DNA from: JACQZU01 sp041908165
Lineage (GTDB): Bacteria > Acidobacteriota > Holophagae > Holophagales > Holophagaceae
Reading direction: 5' to 3'
Length of the DNA stretch: 53,460 bases
Assembly (NCBI GenBank): GCA_041908165.1
Contig: JAYRFV010000157.1
Location: 1-53,460, forward strand
Below the pieces are notes generated by a model. It made no database searches, was not told the origin of the DNA, and saw only the letters and a list, made by a program, of their open reading frames with translations. Position numbers and translations under genes: made by a program. The first letter of the stretch is position 1. The number at the start of each line of letters is the position of its first letter. Shown here in pieces: positions 43,501 through 51,978 of the stretch.

Positions 43501-44157
43501 CTGGACGGCTTCGTGCTGGAACCGAACGGGCGCGGCGCCCACGTGGTCCTGGAGGTCCGCGACGACGGCTCGGGCATGGACGACGGGCAGCTGGCCCACT
43601 GCTTCGACCCGTTCTACAGCACCCGCTTCCCCGGCCGCGGGCTGGGGCTGCCGGCGGTGCTGGGCATCCTCCGCCGGCACAAGGGCGGGATCAAGCTCCA
43701 GAGCAGCCCCGGGGCGGGCTGCCGGCTCGGCCTGTACTTCCCGGTCACGGTGCCGCTGGAGGTGCGGACCCCGGAGAGCCGCCAGGTCCTCGGGACGCTG
43801 CTGCTGGCCGACGACGAGGCGGTGGTCCGGCAGGTCACCGGCGACGTCCTGCGCAGCCTGGGCTACGAAGTGGTGGAGGCGGTCGACGGCTTGGACGCCC
43901 AGGAGAAGTTCCTGAAGGCGCCGCAGTCCTTCTTCATGGCCATCCTGGACCTGGTGATGCCGCGCCAGGACGGCTACGCCACCTTCCAGGCCCTGCGCCG
44001 CGCGCGCCCGGACCTGCCGGTGGTGTTCATCAGCGGCTACTCGCGGGAGGAGGTTCCGATGCCCGCCGAGGTCCAGGGGCACTCCGGCTTCCTGCAGAAG
44101 CCATTCCAGATGACGCAGCTGGCCGAGGTGATCGACCGCATCCGCGCCGGCCGCTGA
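40600..44157 (+). CDS. Hybrid sensor histidine kinase: GAF, multiple PAS, HisKA, HATPase, receiver
   Basis: 1185 residues, no membrane helix, hence a cytoplasmic sensor. A GAF-like domain (~15-175) is followed by about five PAS/PAC repeats (~190-810; for example HNALDLVFTVDGHGRVRYAS, YRVEYRLLHRDGRWVWILDR). HisKA follows with a canonical H-box GGIAHDFNN (His830). The HATPase has QQVILNLVTNAVEAI, VRDDGSGMDD and GRGLGLPAVLGI. A C-terminal receiver carries ADDEAV, Asp1117 in MAILDLVMPRQDG and Lys in LQKPF. It probably integrates several small-molecule or redox inputs; the output partner is not encoded next to it. The ATG at 40600 is well placed, and arginine decarboxylase is convergent 9 bp beyond the stop. 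Confidence 0.93.
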   Translation: MPRAPHGTAAQDLVARGQQRILQLMARGRPLDEVLGELCALVDRHASGAFSCVLLADADGRRLGFGAGPGVPGALAELLADPAGCEGTEAFGCAALLAGRPWASSDLQADPSWGRWGPQARAAGLEGWAALPILGLDRQVLGACALGRREPGAIPEAQVGLLRSSVGLASLAIQHHQHQEELRARADQFRNLAMELPTGVFGMDRDGRCTFVNRAWCLLTGLDAADALGGGWVACIHPEDREMVLDTWDRALAEGRDTVRMELRISRPDGGLRWVVARYKPAPGGRDDQVAWLGTLEDVTERHILEEALVSSERLARSILEASPIGIQVFDAEGNSVAVNQARRQLPDRHEMALDRPFNVLTDPESVASGVAEHYRAAYKGQAVERPVVEARDPGSQHDEYFQQVLYPVKDGSGQVTAVVSMSRDITDQTLAERALRDEKGRFEALVHNALDLVFTVDGHGRVRYASPSVEGLLGYRPEEIAGMEATQLVHPEDLPRVGEMVRLMLDDPGLRPVLEARARHRDGSYRWLLARGANHFANPAVRAFVFNSSDITGLKAATEALAEREQRLRLVLAGTEDATWDWDLGTGRVLHNERWASITGDPADDAEHPVQSWAARVHPEDMARVMDCMNAHLLGRTDQYRVEYRLLHRDGRWVWILDRGKVVARDGRGGPLRLAGTMADITARKEAELGLLASEERLRAVVAALPDIYLRIDADGVLLDLEGHGEPLLGMKALALGRPLRESALPQPMVDLLLGLAGEAIETGSPREARTSAAAEGGERHFEVRVRRSGTAEVLCLLRDITEQHHTEEYLRQNQKLESLGLLAGGIAHDFNNLFQGLMGNLNLAELQVGPDSPARPVLQRMEGIVRRAAELTQRLLDYSGKGFFLVKHTQLSQTLMGLTEMIRVPIPKHVHLKFDLVPDLPLCDVDHGQLQQVILNLVTNAVEAIGSREGTVTLATRLEQLPGGPLDGFVLEPNGRGAHVVLEVRDDGSGMDDGQLAHCFDPFYSTRFPGRGLGLPAVLGILRRHKGGIKLQSSPGAGCRLGLYFPVTVPLEVRTPESRQVLGTLLLADDEAVVRQVTGDVLRSLGYEVVEAVDGLDAQEKFLKAPQSFFMAILDLVMPRQDGYATFQALRRARPDLPVVFISGYSREEVPMPAEVQGHSGFLQKPFQMTQLAEVIDRIRAGR

Positions 44158-44166
44158 GTCCGTCCC

Positions 44167-46059
<1,893 letters not shown>

Positions 46060-46116
46060 CGAAGGAACCTCCCGGGAGACGGCATACCAATGACCCTTAT
46101 GGGATAAACGGGCCTC

Positions 46117-47079
46117 CTATTCAATGAAAGATTGGGTATCGTCCGGCGGGTCGAGGGTCCTTCCCAGGTTCCGCAGCCAGTGCCGGTGCCGTACCCGGCG
46201 CAGGGCGGTGCGGCGGGTGAGCTTCTTCCACTGGGAGCCGTTGACCCGAAGGCTCGCCGCCGGAGCCTGGTGCAGGGGGCTGGGGCCGCCCCAGAGGGCC
46301 GGGTCGCCCCACACCGGGGCGCGGTTCCAGGGGCAGGCCTCCTGGCAGGCATCGCAGCCGGCGGCCCAGCCGCTTTCCGCCAGGGCGGCGGCGACCGCCG
46401 GGGGCGGCTCGGCCTCGGTCTCCACCGTGTAGGTGGTCAGGCAGCGGGCGGGGTCCAGGAGGAAGGGCTCCAGGGCGCCGCCCGGACAGGCCTCGAGGCA
46501 GGCGGTGCAGGTGCCGCAGTGTTCGGTGGCGAACGGCGGGTCCGGCGGCAGGGCGGCGTCCAGGAGCAGGACCCCGAGGAAGCCCCAGGAGCCGTCCTTG
46601 CCGGCGATCAGCAGGGTGTGCTTGCCCTGCCAGCCGAGCCCGGCCCGCACCGCCAGCTGCCGCTCCAGCAGCGGCGCGGTGTCCACGCAGACCCGGCCCT
46701 GGAGTTCAGGGTTCCGCTTCCGGGCCGCCGCCAGCAGCCTCGCCAGCCGCGGCTTCATCAGGATGTGGTAGTCGGTGCCCCACAGGTAGCGGCTGACCTT
46801 CACGGAGCCCGGCGCCGCCCCAGGGTTCGCCTCCGGCCGCGCGTAGGGGAAGAAGCCCACCAGCGCGGTTCGAGCCCCGGGCAGCAGCTGCCGCGGGTCG
46901 AGCAGGGCTCCCGGGTCCAGGTAGGGGAGCAGGGCGCCGCGGCCGCCGGCGAACCAGTCCGCCAGGCGCCCGCGCTCCGGGTCGAAGGGCTCGCAGGAGG
47001 CGAAGCCGACCGCGCTGAACCCCTGGGCCAGGGCCTCGCCGCGCAGCCACTCCCGGAACCCCTCCTCCGCCAGCCTCAA
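46117..47079 (-). CDS. queG: Epoxyqueuosine reductase QueG
   Basis: 320 residues. Cobalamin- and Fe-S-dependent enzyme performing the last step of queuosine tRNA modification. It has the N-terminal family domain (GFSAVGFASCEPFD; VKVSRYLWGTDYHILMKPRL; VCVDTAPLLERQLAVRAGLG with the catalytic Asp). Two 4Fe-4S clusters follow (CGTCTACLEACPGGAL with a later Cys; GCDACQEACPWNRAP). The HEAT-like C-terminal extension of some homologs is absent. The TTG at 47079 is the only start close to the conserved N-terminus. It is preceded by repeated AGGCTGG units that also supply a GGAGG-like ribosome binding site. It is divergent from the YedF-like gene. Confidence 0.92.
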   Translation of the reverse strand: MRLAEEGFREWLRGEALAQGFSAVGFASCEPFDPERGRLADWFAGGRGALLPYLDPGALLDPRQLLPGARTALVGFFPYARPEANPGAAPGSVKVSRYLWGTDYHILMKPRLARLLAAARKRNPELQGRVCVDTAPLLERQLAVRAGLGWQGKHTLLIAGKDGSWGFLGVLLLDAALPPDPPFATEHCGTCTACLEACPGGALEPFLLDPARCLTTYTVETEAEPPPAVAAALAESGWAAGCDACQEACPWNRAPVWGDPALWGGPSPLHQAPAASLRVNGSQWKKLTRRTALRRVRHRHWLRNLGRTLDPPDDTQSFIE

Positions 47080-47107
47080 GCCCCCAGCCTCCAGCCTCCA
47101 GCCTGCC
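47071..47107. repeat. Heptanucleotide repeat tract (CAGCCTC)n upstream of queG
   Basis: About five imperfect copies of the heptamer CAGCCTC run through the queG start and upstream; a direct repeat of GCCTGCCAAG (47101-47110 and 47116-47125) follows. On the queG coding strand the units read GGAGGCT, so they contain Shine-Dalgarno-like GGAGG. A closely similar tract occurs at 51070-51097 before pgsA. Copy-number variation could change translation initiation. Confidence 0.6.
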
Positions 47108-47145
47108 AAGGCAAAGCCTGCCAAGATAGCCTGGACGATCCCGCC

Positions 47146-47721
47146 ATGGACCTCCTGACCCTGGAACTGTTCGACGTGACGGCCTCCCAGGCCGTGCGCG
47201 AACTGCAGCGGGCGCTGGAGTCCCACGGCGGCCTGGCGATGCGCATCAGCGGCTCCGAGGACCTGGTCCTGCACAATGTCCGCCGCTTCCTGGAACGCAG
47301 CGGGCGCGGCCACCGGGTCGCCCAGGAGGGCGCCAGGGCCTGGCGGGTGGACGTGGACCCGCCGCAGGCGCTGCCGGTCCCCGCGCCGGCTCCGGCCTTC
47401 CGCCCGCCGCCGCCGAAGCCGGTGCTGCTCACCCGCAGCGCCTTCCTGCCCGGCGACCGGGTGCTGGGACGGCGCCTGCTGCTGGGGGTGCTGGAGGCGG
47501 TGGAGGATCGCACCCCCTGGGTCTGCCTGGCCCACGAGGCCCTCGAGCTGCTGGAGGATCCCGCCGCCGTGGAACTGCTGGAGCGGCTGGAGGCCCGCGG
47601 CATCCGGGTGTTCGTCTCGGAGGCCTCGCGCGCCTACCATCTGCTCTCGCCGCCCTTCGCCTCCCTCCCCGACGGCCAGTGGCAGGGCCTGGCCGCCCGC
47701 GGGGAGCTGGTCCTGATCTGA
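47146..47721 (+). CDS. YedF-like protein (TusA-like plus DsrE-like domains) without the usual cysteines
   Basis: 191 residues. The N-terminal ~75 residues (LELFDVTASQAVRELQRALE; MRISGSEDLVLHNVRRFLER) follow the TusA fold. After a Pro-rich linker (PAPAPAFRPPPPKP), residues ~90-190 resemble the DsrE-like half of YedF (LPGDRVLGRRLLLGVLEAV; AVELLERLEARGIRVFVS). The TusA Cys-Pro motif and the YedF CxxC are absent, so classical sulfur or selenium relay chemistry is unlikely. The ATG at 47146 begins the domain directly. It is divergent from queG and 87 bp before the GntR gene. The family call is by fold pattern and is moderate. Confidence 0.65.
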   Translation: MDLLTLELFDVTASQAVRELQRALESHGGLAMRISGSEDLVLHNVRRFLERSGRGHRVAQEGARAWRVDVDPPQALPVPAPAPAFRPPPPKPVLLTRSAFLPGDRVLGRRLLLGVLEAVEDRTPWVCLAHEALELLEDPAAVELLERLEARGIRVFVSEASRAYHLLSPPFASLPDGQWQGLAARGELVLI

Positions 47722-47746
47722 CCCGACCGGGACGGCAAGCCGGACC

Positions 47747-47774
47747 TTGACAGCCGTCCGCTGGTGCTTACTGT
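47747..47774 (+). promoter_or_regulatory. Promoter of the GntR-ABC operon
   Basis: A consensus -35 TTGACA (47747-47752) is followed 16 bp later by TACTGT (47769-47774), a weak -10, within the only AT-rich patch before the regulator gene. The downstream palindrome overlaps the -10 region, as expected for an autorepressed promoter. The -10 assignment is uncertain; TATTAC at 47774 is too far from the -35. Confidence 0.5.
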
Positions 47775-47793
47775 ATTACTACTGTGATACAGT
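47770..47793. promoter_or_regulatory. GntR/YtrA-type operator palindrome
   Basis: ACTGTAT (47770-47776) and ATACAGT (47787-47793) form a perfect 7-bp inverted repeat with a 10-bp spacer, so the half-sites are 17 bp apart (between equivalent bases of the arms), roughly 1.5 helical turns. It sits over the putative -10 and just before the GTGAGG ribosome binding site of the GntR gene. YtrA-subfamily regulators usually bind and repress their own operon through such sites, so this is a strong operator candidate. Confidence 0.65.
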
Positions 47794-47807
47794 GAGGCCG
47801 CCGCACG

Positions 47808-48215
47808 ATGCGCGAAGCTCTGAGGGTCGATCCACGGGACGCCGCTCCGATTTGGCGGCAGATCGAGGAGGGCCTGCGCCGGCTGGTGGCTTCCCGGGCG
47901 CTGCCGGCCGGCAGTCCGGTGCCCTCGGTGCGCGACCTGGCGCGGGACCTGCGGGTCAATCCGGCCACGGTGTCGAAGGCCTACCAGCGGCTGGTGGACG
48001 CCGGCATCCTCACGGTGAAGCGCGGCGAAGGGACCTTCGTGGCCGAGGCGCCGCCGCTGCTGCGCCGGCAGGCGCGCAAGGAGCTGCTGCAGGAGCCGGC
48101 GCTGCGCTTCGCGGCCCTGGCGCTGACCGCCGGGGCCAGCCGGGAGGACGCGGCGGAGGCGCTGGCGCAGGCGTGGGAGCAGTTGCAGCGCGGAAGCAAA
48201 GGGGAACAGCGATGA
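47808..48215 (+). CDS. GntR-family transcriptional regulator, YtrA subfamily
   Basis: 135 residues. A winged helix-turn-helix has the GntR signature PIWRQIEEGLRRLVASRALP, VPSVRDLARDLRVNPATVSK and AYQRLVDAGILTVKRGEGTF. A short ~50-residue helical C-terminus follows instead of a large ligand domain, which defines the YtrA subfamily. Such repressors control adjacent ABC transporters in response to cell-envelope stress or antibiotics. Its stop overlaps the ATPase start (ATGA). The palindrome at 47770-47793 in front of the gene is the likely autoregulatory operator. Confidence 0.92.
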   Translation: MREALRVDPRDAAPIWRQIEEGLRRLVASRALPAGSPVPSVRDLARDLRVNPATVSKAYQRLVDAGILTVKRGEGTFVAEAPPLLRRQARKELLQEPALRFAALALTAGASREDAAEALAQAWEQLQRGSKGEQR

Positions 48216-49102
48216 GCGGCCAGGGCGGACCCATCCTCGAGATCCAGGACCTGCGCGCCGGCTACGGCGCCCGCGACGCGCTGCGGGGCGTCAACCTGGC
48301 GGTGCCCGGAGGATCGGTCTGCGCCCTGCTGGGCCGGAACGGGGCCGGCAAATCCACGCTGGTGCGCTGCCTGGTCGGGCAGATGCGGGCGCGCTCCGGC
48401 CAGGTCCGCCTGTTCGGCGAGGACGCCTGGCGGCGCCGCGCCAGCCTCATGGACCGGGTCGGCGTGGTGCCGGAGGATCCGGACCTGCCGCCGGGGATGC
48501 GGGTGGACCAGGTTGCGGCCTTCTGCGCGGGGCTGCACCGGAGCTGGGACGCGGGCGGCTTCCGGGAGCGTTTGGCGCGCTTCCGCATCGAGGGCTCGGC
48601 CCTCGCCGGGGGGCTCTCCCGCGGGCAGAAGACCCGGGTGGCCCTGGCCCTGGCCCTGGCTTCGCAACCGGAACTGCTGGTGCTGGACGACCCGACCCTG
48701 GGCCTGGACCCGGTGGCCCGGCGCAGCTTCTACGAGGAACTGGGCGCGGTGTTGGCCGAGCGTCCGGCGACCGTGCTCATGGCCACCCACGACTTGGCCG
48801 GGGTCGAGGGTTTCGCCGATCGCATCGCGATCCTCCGCGAGGGCCGCCTGGTGCTGGAGGAGGGCCTGGAGGACCTGAAGGCCCGCTGCCGACGGCTGCG
48901 CTGGAGCGGGACGGTGGCCGAGGTCGACCTCGCCGCCCTGGAGCCGCTGGGCGTCGAACGCCGGCCCTGGGGCACCGAGGCGCTGGTGGCACGTTTCGAC
49001 GAAGGCGCCCTGCCGGCCGCGGAGGGTCTGGAGGTCGAATCGCTGCCCTTGGAGGAGCTGTTCATCGCCCTGGCGGATGCAGGGCAGGAGGTGCCGGCAT
49101 GA
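48212..49102 (+). CDS. ABC transporter ATP-binding protein (YtrB-like)
   Basis: 296 residues. The nucleotide-binding domain has Walker A LLGRNGAGKSTLVRCLVGQM, signature LSRGQKTRVALALALA, Walker B LLVLDDPTLGLDPVARRSFY and H-loop MATHDLAGVEGF. A ~75-residue C-terminal extension with LPLEELFIALADAG is typical of ATPases that pair with ABC-2 permeases. The signature reads LSRGQ rather than LSGGQ, seen in some drug exporters. The start is coupled to the GntR stop, and its own stop overlaps the permease start (ATGA at 49099), so all three are one operon. Confidence 0.93.
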   Translation: MSGQGGPILEIQDLRAGYGARDALRGVNLAVPGGSVCALLGRNGAGKSTLVRCLVGQMRARSGQVRLFGEDAWRRRASLMDRVGVVPEDPDLPPGMRVDQVAAFCAGLHRSWDAGGFRERLARFRIEGSALAGGLSRGQKTRVALALALASQPELLVLDDPTLGLDPVARRSFYEELGAVLAERPATVLMATHDLAGVEGFADRIAILREGRLVLEEGLEDLKARCRRLRWSGTVAEVDLAALEPLGVERRPWGTEALVARFDEGALPAAEGLEVESLPLEELFIALADAGQEVPA

Positions 49103-51003
49103 AGGCGCTGGTGATCGCCCGGCGGGAATTCCTGGGCACCCGCAACCTGTGGATCGCGGCGCCCCTCCTGGGCCTGTTTGCCCTGGGCCTGCCGCTGCTG
49201 CGCGGCCTTCGCGGCCAGCCCGCCGAGGACCTGCGGGTGGTCACGGTCCTGGGAATCGGGTTCGGACTGTGCGCGGTGCTGGGCCTGATCCTTGGCGCCG
49301 GGCTGTTCGCCGGCGATCTGGCGCAGAAGCGGGCGGGATTCTTCCTGAGCCGGCCTGTGGGCAGCGCCAGCCTGTTCTTCGGCAAGCTGCTCGGAAGCCT
49401 GCTTCTGGTCTTCCTGGCCGGCGCCCTGGTGCTGGCGCCGCTCCTGCTGCTGCGTCCCGCCATGCTGATGCAGGCCTGGGCGCTGCCGCCCGGGCTGCTG
49501 CTGACGGCCCTCACCGGCCTCCTGGTCGGCCACGCCGGCGCGATCATCCTGCGGGCCCGCAGCCCCTGGCTGTTGCTGGACCTGGTGACCCTCGGCGGGT
49601 TCGCGACCCTGGTCTGGCTCGTCCAGAGTTCACTTATGGAGGCCGGTGCCGTGCCCGCGTTCCTCTGGACGGGCTCCGCACTGTTCGCAGGCGCCTTGCT
49701 GGCGCTGCTGCTGGCCGGTCTGCTGCAGGTCGCCCGCGGCCGCGGCGACCTGCGCGCCGGGCACCGGGTGCTGTCCCTGACCCTGGCGGCGGGACTGCTG
49801 CCGTTGGGGGCGGGCGGCGGGCTGTTCGCCTGGAAGGTGCTGCATCCGACCCCGAAGGACCTTCGCGGGGCCTCTCCCCGCGCGGTCCAGCCCGGCGGGA
49901 CCTGGCTGGTGATCGAGGGTGAAGTCTGGGGATACAACACCAAAGCTTCCCGGTCCAGTTGGGGCAGCCACGCCTTCCTCCTGGACTCCGCCTCGGGCCG
50001 CAGCCTCGCCGTTTCTGCTTACTCCGGCCAATTCTCCCTGGATGGACACCGGTATTATTGGCAAGCCGGGTCCGGTGGCATGACCGGGGAGGCAACCTTG
50101 AAGTTCGTGGACCTTGCCGAACCTCAGCTTCGGGTTCAGTCCACCGGCCTGCTCCTGGATCCCCAGGAGTCCTTCGAGGCCCTGACTGCGGATGGCAGCG
50201 CGGCGCTCCTTCGGCGGGAAGAACGGCGACTCCGCACTCCCGACCGAGTGGCCTTCACGGTGGTCCACCTGCAGAGCCTGGGTCGGCTCGGTCGCTGGAC
50301 GATGCAGGGAAACCCCAGCTTCTGGGCCCTTTCACATGGCGGCTTTCTCACCTGTGAAAGGGTGGAGGGCGAAATCCGCTACTGGCGCTGGGATCCTTCC
50401 GAAAGGGACGCGCGACTGCTGTGGACCCTCCCTGCGCACCTCAAGGGGGGACGGGATTTCAAGGTCAACGGGGCAGGGGACCGGATGCTGGTCTGGGTCG
50501 ACCAGGATAGAGGGTTGGGCCACGATGCCATTGAACTGCGGGACGGCCTGCGCGGAACGCTCTTGGCGCGGCAGGAACCAGGCACTGGCGAACGACTCGG
50601 CGCCTGCTTCCTGGCGGGCGGCGAGGCCCTGCTGTGGCGGGTCGGCAAGGGCCGCCTGGATCTCAGCCTGCTCGACCGGAAGGGGCAGGTGACCCGGACC
50701 CACCAGCTGCCCCTGCCGCAGGTGCGCAACCAACCCTACACGTACGTTCGTGTCCGAGAGTGGGTGGAAGGACGGTGCCTGATCAGAGTGTACGGCCGGG
50801 ATTTTTCTCATCAGGTTGACCTGGACCTGGCCAGCGGAACGGCCAAGGAGCATCGCGACGGCATCCTCTGGCCGTTCCATCCGGAACGTTGGTTCAATCC
50901 GGACCTTGGCGGGTTGTGGACACGGCTCACCTTTCGGGGACATGGGGGAGTCCACCTGCGCCAGCCGGACGGCAGCCTGCAGCGGCTCACCGGTCCGGAT
51001 TGA
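49099..51003 (+). CDS. ABC-2-type permease fused to a C-terminal extracytoplasmic propeller-like domain
   Basis: 634 residues. Residues 1-~255 hold about six membrane helices (for example IGFGLCAVLGLILGAGLFAG, LLGSLLLVFLAGALVLAPLL, LTLAAGLLPLGAGGGLFAW), matching an ABC-2 permease half-transporter. The remaining ~380 residues have repeated beta-strand blocks (FLLDSASGRSLAVSAYSGQF; FWALSHGGFLTCERVEGEIR; LLWRVGKGRLDLSLLDRKGQ) reminiscent of a beta-propeller, probably in the periplasm. The C-terminal half is less GC-rich than the N-terminal half, suggesting a later fusion. It is the partner of the ATPase upstream. I do not know a named family with this exact fusion. Confidence 0.75.
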   Translation: MKALVIARREFLGTRNLWIAAPLLGLFALGLPLLRGLRGQPAEDLRVVTVLGIGFGLCAVLGLILGAGLFAGDLAQKRAGFFLSRPVGSASLFFGKLLGSLLLVFLAGALVLAPLLLLRPAMLMQAWALPPGLLLTALTGLLVGHAGAIILRARSPWLLLDLVTLGGFATLVWLVQSSLMEAGAVPAFLWTGSALFAGALLALLLAGLLQVARGRGDLRAGHRVLSLTLAAGLLPLGAGGGLFAWKVLHPTPKDLRGASPRAVQPGGTWLVIEGEVWGYNTKASRSSWGSHAFLLDSASGRSLAVSAYSGQFSLDGHRYYWQAGSGGMTGEATLKFVDLAEPQLRVQSTGLLLDPQESFEALTADGSAALLRREERRLRTPDRVAFTVVHLQSLGRLGRWTMQGNPSFWALSHGGFLTCERVEGEIRYWRWDPSERDARLLWTLPAHLKGGRDFKVNGAGDRMLVWVDQDRGLGHDAIELRDGLRGTLLARQEPGTGERLGACFLAGGEALLWRVGKGRLDLSLLDRKGQVTRTHQLPLPQVRNQPYTYVRVREWVEGRCLIRVYGRDFSHQVDLDLASGTAKEHRDGILWPFHPERWFNPDLGGLWTRLTFRGHGGVHLRQPDGSLQRLTGPD

Positions 51004-51069
51004 GGCCGGGCTTCGGCGCGAGGTCCGATGGCGCTAGGCTGGGACACGGGCGATAGGATTCGCGGCGCT

Positions 51070-51097
51070 CAAGCCTCCAGCCTCCAGCCCCCAGCCT
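51070..51097. repeat. Heptanucleotide repeat tract (CCAGCCT)n upstream of pgsA
   Basis: Four imperfect units CAAGCCT-CCAGCCT-CCAGCCC-CCAGCCT lie seven bases before the TTG start of pgsA. The tract is nearly identical to that at 47071-47107 but lies in the opposite orientation relative to its gene, so here it offers no Shine-Dalgarno. Two copies of the same motif beside TTG-start genes within 4 kb suggest a dispersed short repeat family. Confidence 0.55.
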
Positions 51098-51103
51098 CGC
51101 CCC

Positions 51104-51778
51104 TTGAACCTTCCGAACCTGCTCACTCTCGCCCGCATCCTGATGGCCCCGATCCTGGTCGTGGTCCTGATGACCAAGGTGTCGAACCACGAGATCATCG
51201 GCGCGGTGGTGTTCTGGATCGCCTCGATCACCGACCTGCTGGACGGCTACCTGGCGCGCCGCTGGAAGCAGGTGACCCGGCTGGGCAAGCTGCTCGACCC
51301 GCTGGCGGACAAGCTGCTGGTGGCCGGGGCGCTGCTCAGCCTGGTGGAGCTGAACCTGGCGCCGGCCTGGATGGTGTTCATCATCATCGCCCGCGAGTTC
51401 GCCATCACCGGGCTGCGGGGCATCGCCAGCGAGGAGGGCATGACCATCGCCGCCGGAGCTCTGGGCAAGTGGAAGTTCGGCTTCCAGGTGGCGGCGATCT
51501 CCTGCCTGCTGTTCGGCCCGACCCTGGACGCCTGGCTGTTCCAGTGGACCGGGATCGAAGTCTTCCGCTTCTTCATCCACCTCAACAAGCCCTTCAGCTT
51601 CTTCTGGGGCATGGGCGTACTGCTGCTGTGGGCGGCGGTGTTCCTGGCGATCTGGAGCGCCATCGTCTACTTCCGCGACTTCTGGAAGCTGATGGGCGCG
51701 CGCATCCTGAGCGTGGACAGCCGGATCAACGAGGAGGGCGGGAACCGCCCGGTCGACCCGGAGGAAACCAGGCCATGA
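51104..51778 (+). CDS. pgsA: CDP-diacylglycerol-glycerol-3-phosphate 3-phosphatidyltransferase
   Basis: 224 residues. Makes phosphatidylglycerophosphate from CDP-diacylglycerol and glycerol 3-phosphate in the inner membrane. The CDP-alcohol phosphotransferase motif D(x)2DG(x)2AR(x)8G(x)3D(x)3D is complete (DLLDGYLARR through GKLLDPLADK). Several membrane helices follow (WMVFIIIAREFAITGLRG; LLLWAAVFLAIWSAIVYF). The TTG start at 51104 gives MNLPNLLTLARI, the family's usual N-terminus. Its ATGA stop overlaps a small open frame (51775-51882), and the DUF502 gene follows after a duplicated 103-bp segment. Confidence 0.95.
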   Translation: MNLPNLLTLARILMAPILVVVLMTKVSNHEIIGAVVFWIASITDLLDGYLARRWKQVTRLGKLLDPLADKLLVAGALLSLVELNLAPAWMVFIIIAREFAITGLRGIASEEGMTIAAGALGKWKFGFQVAAISCLLFGPTLDAWLFQWTGIEVFRFFIHLNKPFSFFWGMGVLLLWAAVFLAIWSAIVYFRDFWKLMGARILSVDSRINEEGGNRPVDPEETRP

Positions 51779-51882
51779 TCCTGGAAACACCGGGTGACCG
51801 GGTTGCGCTCGGTATCCGCCGGGCGGATGCGCGAGACTCCGTTGTCTGTTCTTCGGCTTGGTTGATCGGAGGTCCGTGTTGA
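51775..51882 (+). CDS. Possible small overlapping reading frame (35 codons)
   Basis: An ATG overlapping the pgsA stop (ATGA) opens a 35-codon frame that ends inside copy 1 of the 103-bp duplication. The start context resembles the coupled genes of this genome, but the peptide has no recognisable feature and may be only an accident of the overlap. Listed because it is positioned like a coupled gene; function unknown. Confidence 0.2.
   Translation: MILETPGDRVALGIRRADARDSVVCSSAWLIGGPC
51812..51830. promoter_or_regulatory. Palindrome in duplication unit 1
   Basis: GTATCCGCC-G-GGCGGATGC, a 9+1+9 palindrome with one mismatch (G instead of A near the right end). It lies about 45 bp before the duplicated ribosome binding site. 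It could be a dimeric-regulator site or an RNA hairpin; see the perfect copy at 51915-51933. Confidence 0.5.
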
Positions 51883-51968
51883 TCCGCAAGTACCTGGTCA
51901 CTGGCCTTCTCTCGGTATCCGCCGGGCGGATACGCGAGACGCCGTTGTTTGTCCATCGGCTTGGTTGA
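51876..51968 (+). pseudogene. Duplicated 5' end of the DUF502 gene (30 codons, aborted)
   Basis: Starting at the unit-1 GTG, the reading frame repeats the first eleven residues of the DUF502 protein (VLIRKYLVTGL) then reads through the start of unit 2 and stops at TGA 51966-51968, eleven bases before the true GTG at 51979. It has its own GGAGG. If translated it would act as a short upstream peptide whose ribosomes stop right at the real ribosome binding site, so it may couple or limit DUF502 translation. Confidence 0.6.
51915..51933. promoter_or_regulatory. Perfect 19-bp palindrome in duplication unit 2
   Basis: GTATCCGCC-G-GGCGGATAC is a perfect palindrome (9-bp arms, one central base), 46 bp before the DUF502 start. 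Its symmetry and its retention in both duplicated units suggest a binding site for a dimeric repressor or activator, or a small RNA hairpin. No regulator for it is identified in the window. Confidence 0.55.
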
Positions 51969-51978
51969 TCGGAGGTCC

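Noticed and set aside
40570..44082. 1170-codon minus-strand frame opposite the PAS hybrid kinase
   Set aside because: Antisense to a protein with clear GAF/PAS/HisKA/HATPase/receiver domains; no recognisable content of its own.
51775..51882. 35-codon frame as an established gene in the pgsA-DUF502 operon
   Set aside because: Kept only as a low-confidence feature: its 3' half lies wholly inside duplication unit 1 and the peptide has no recognisable property.
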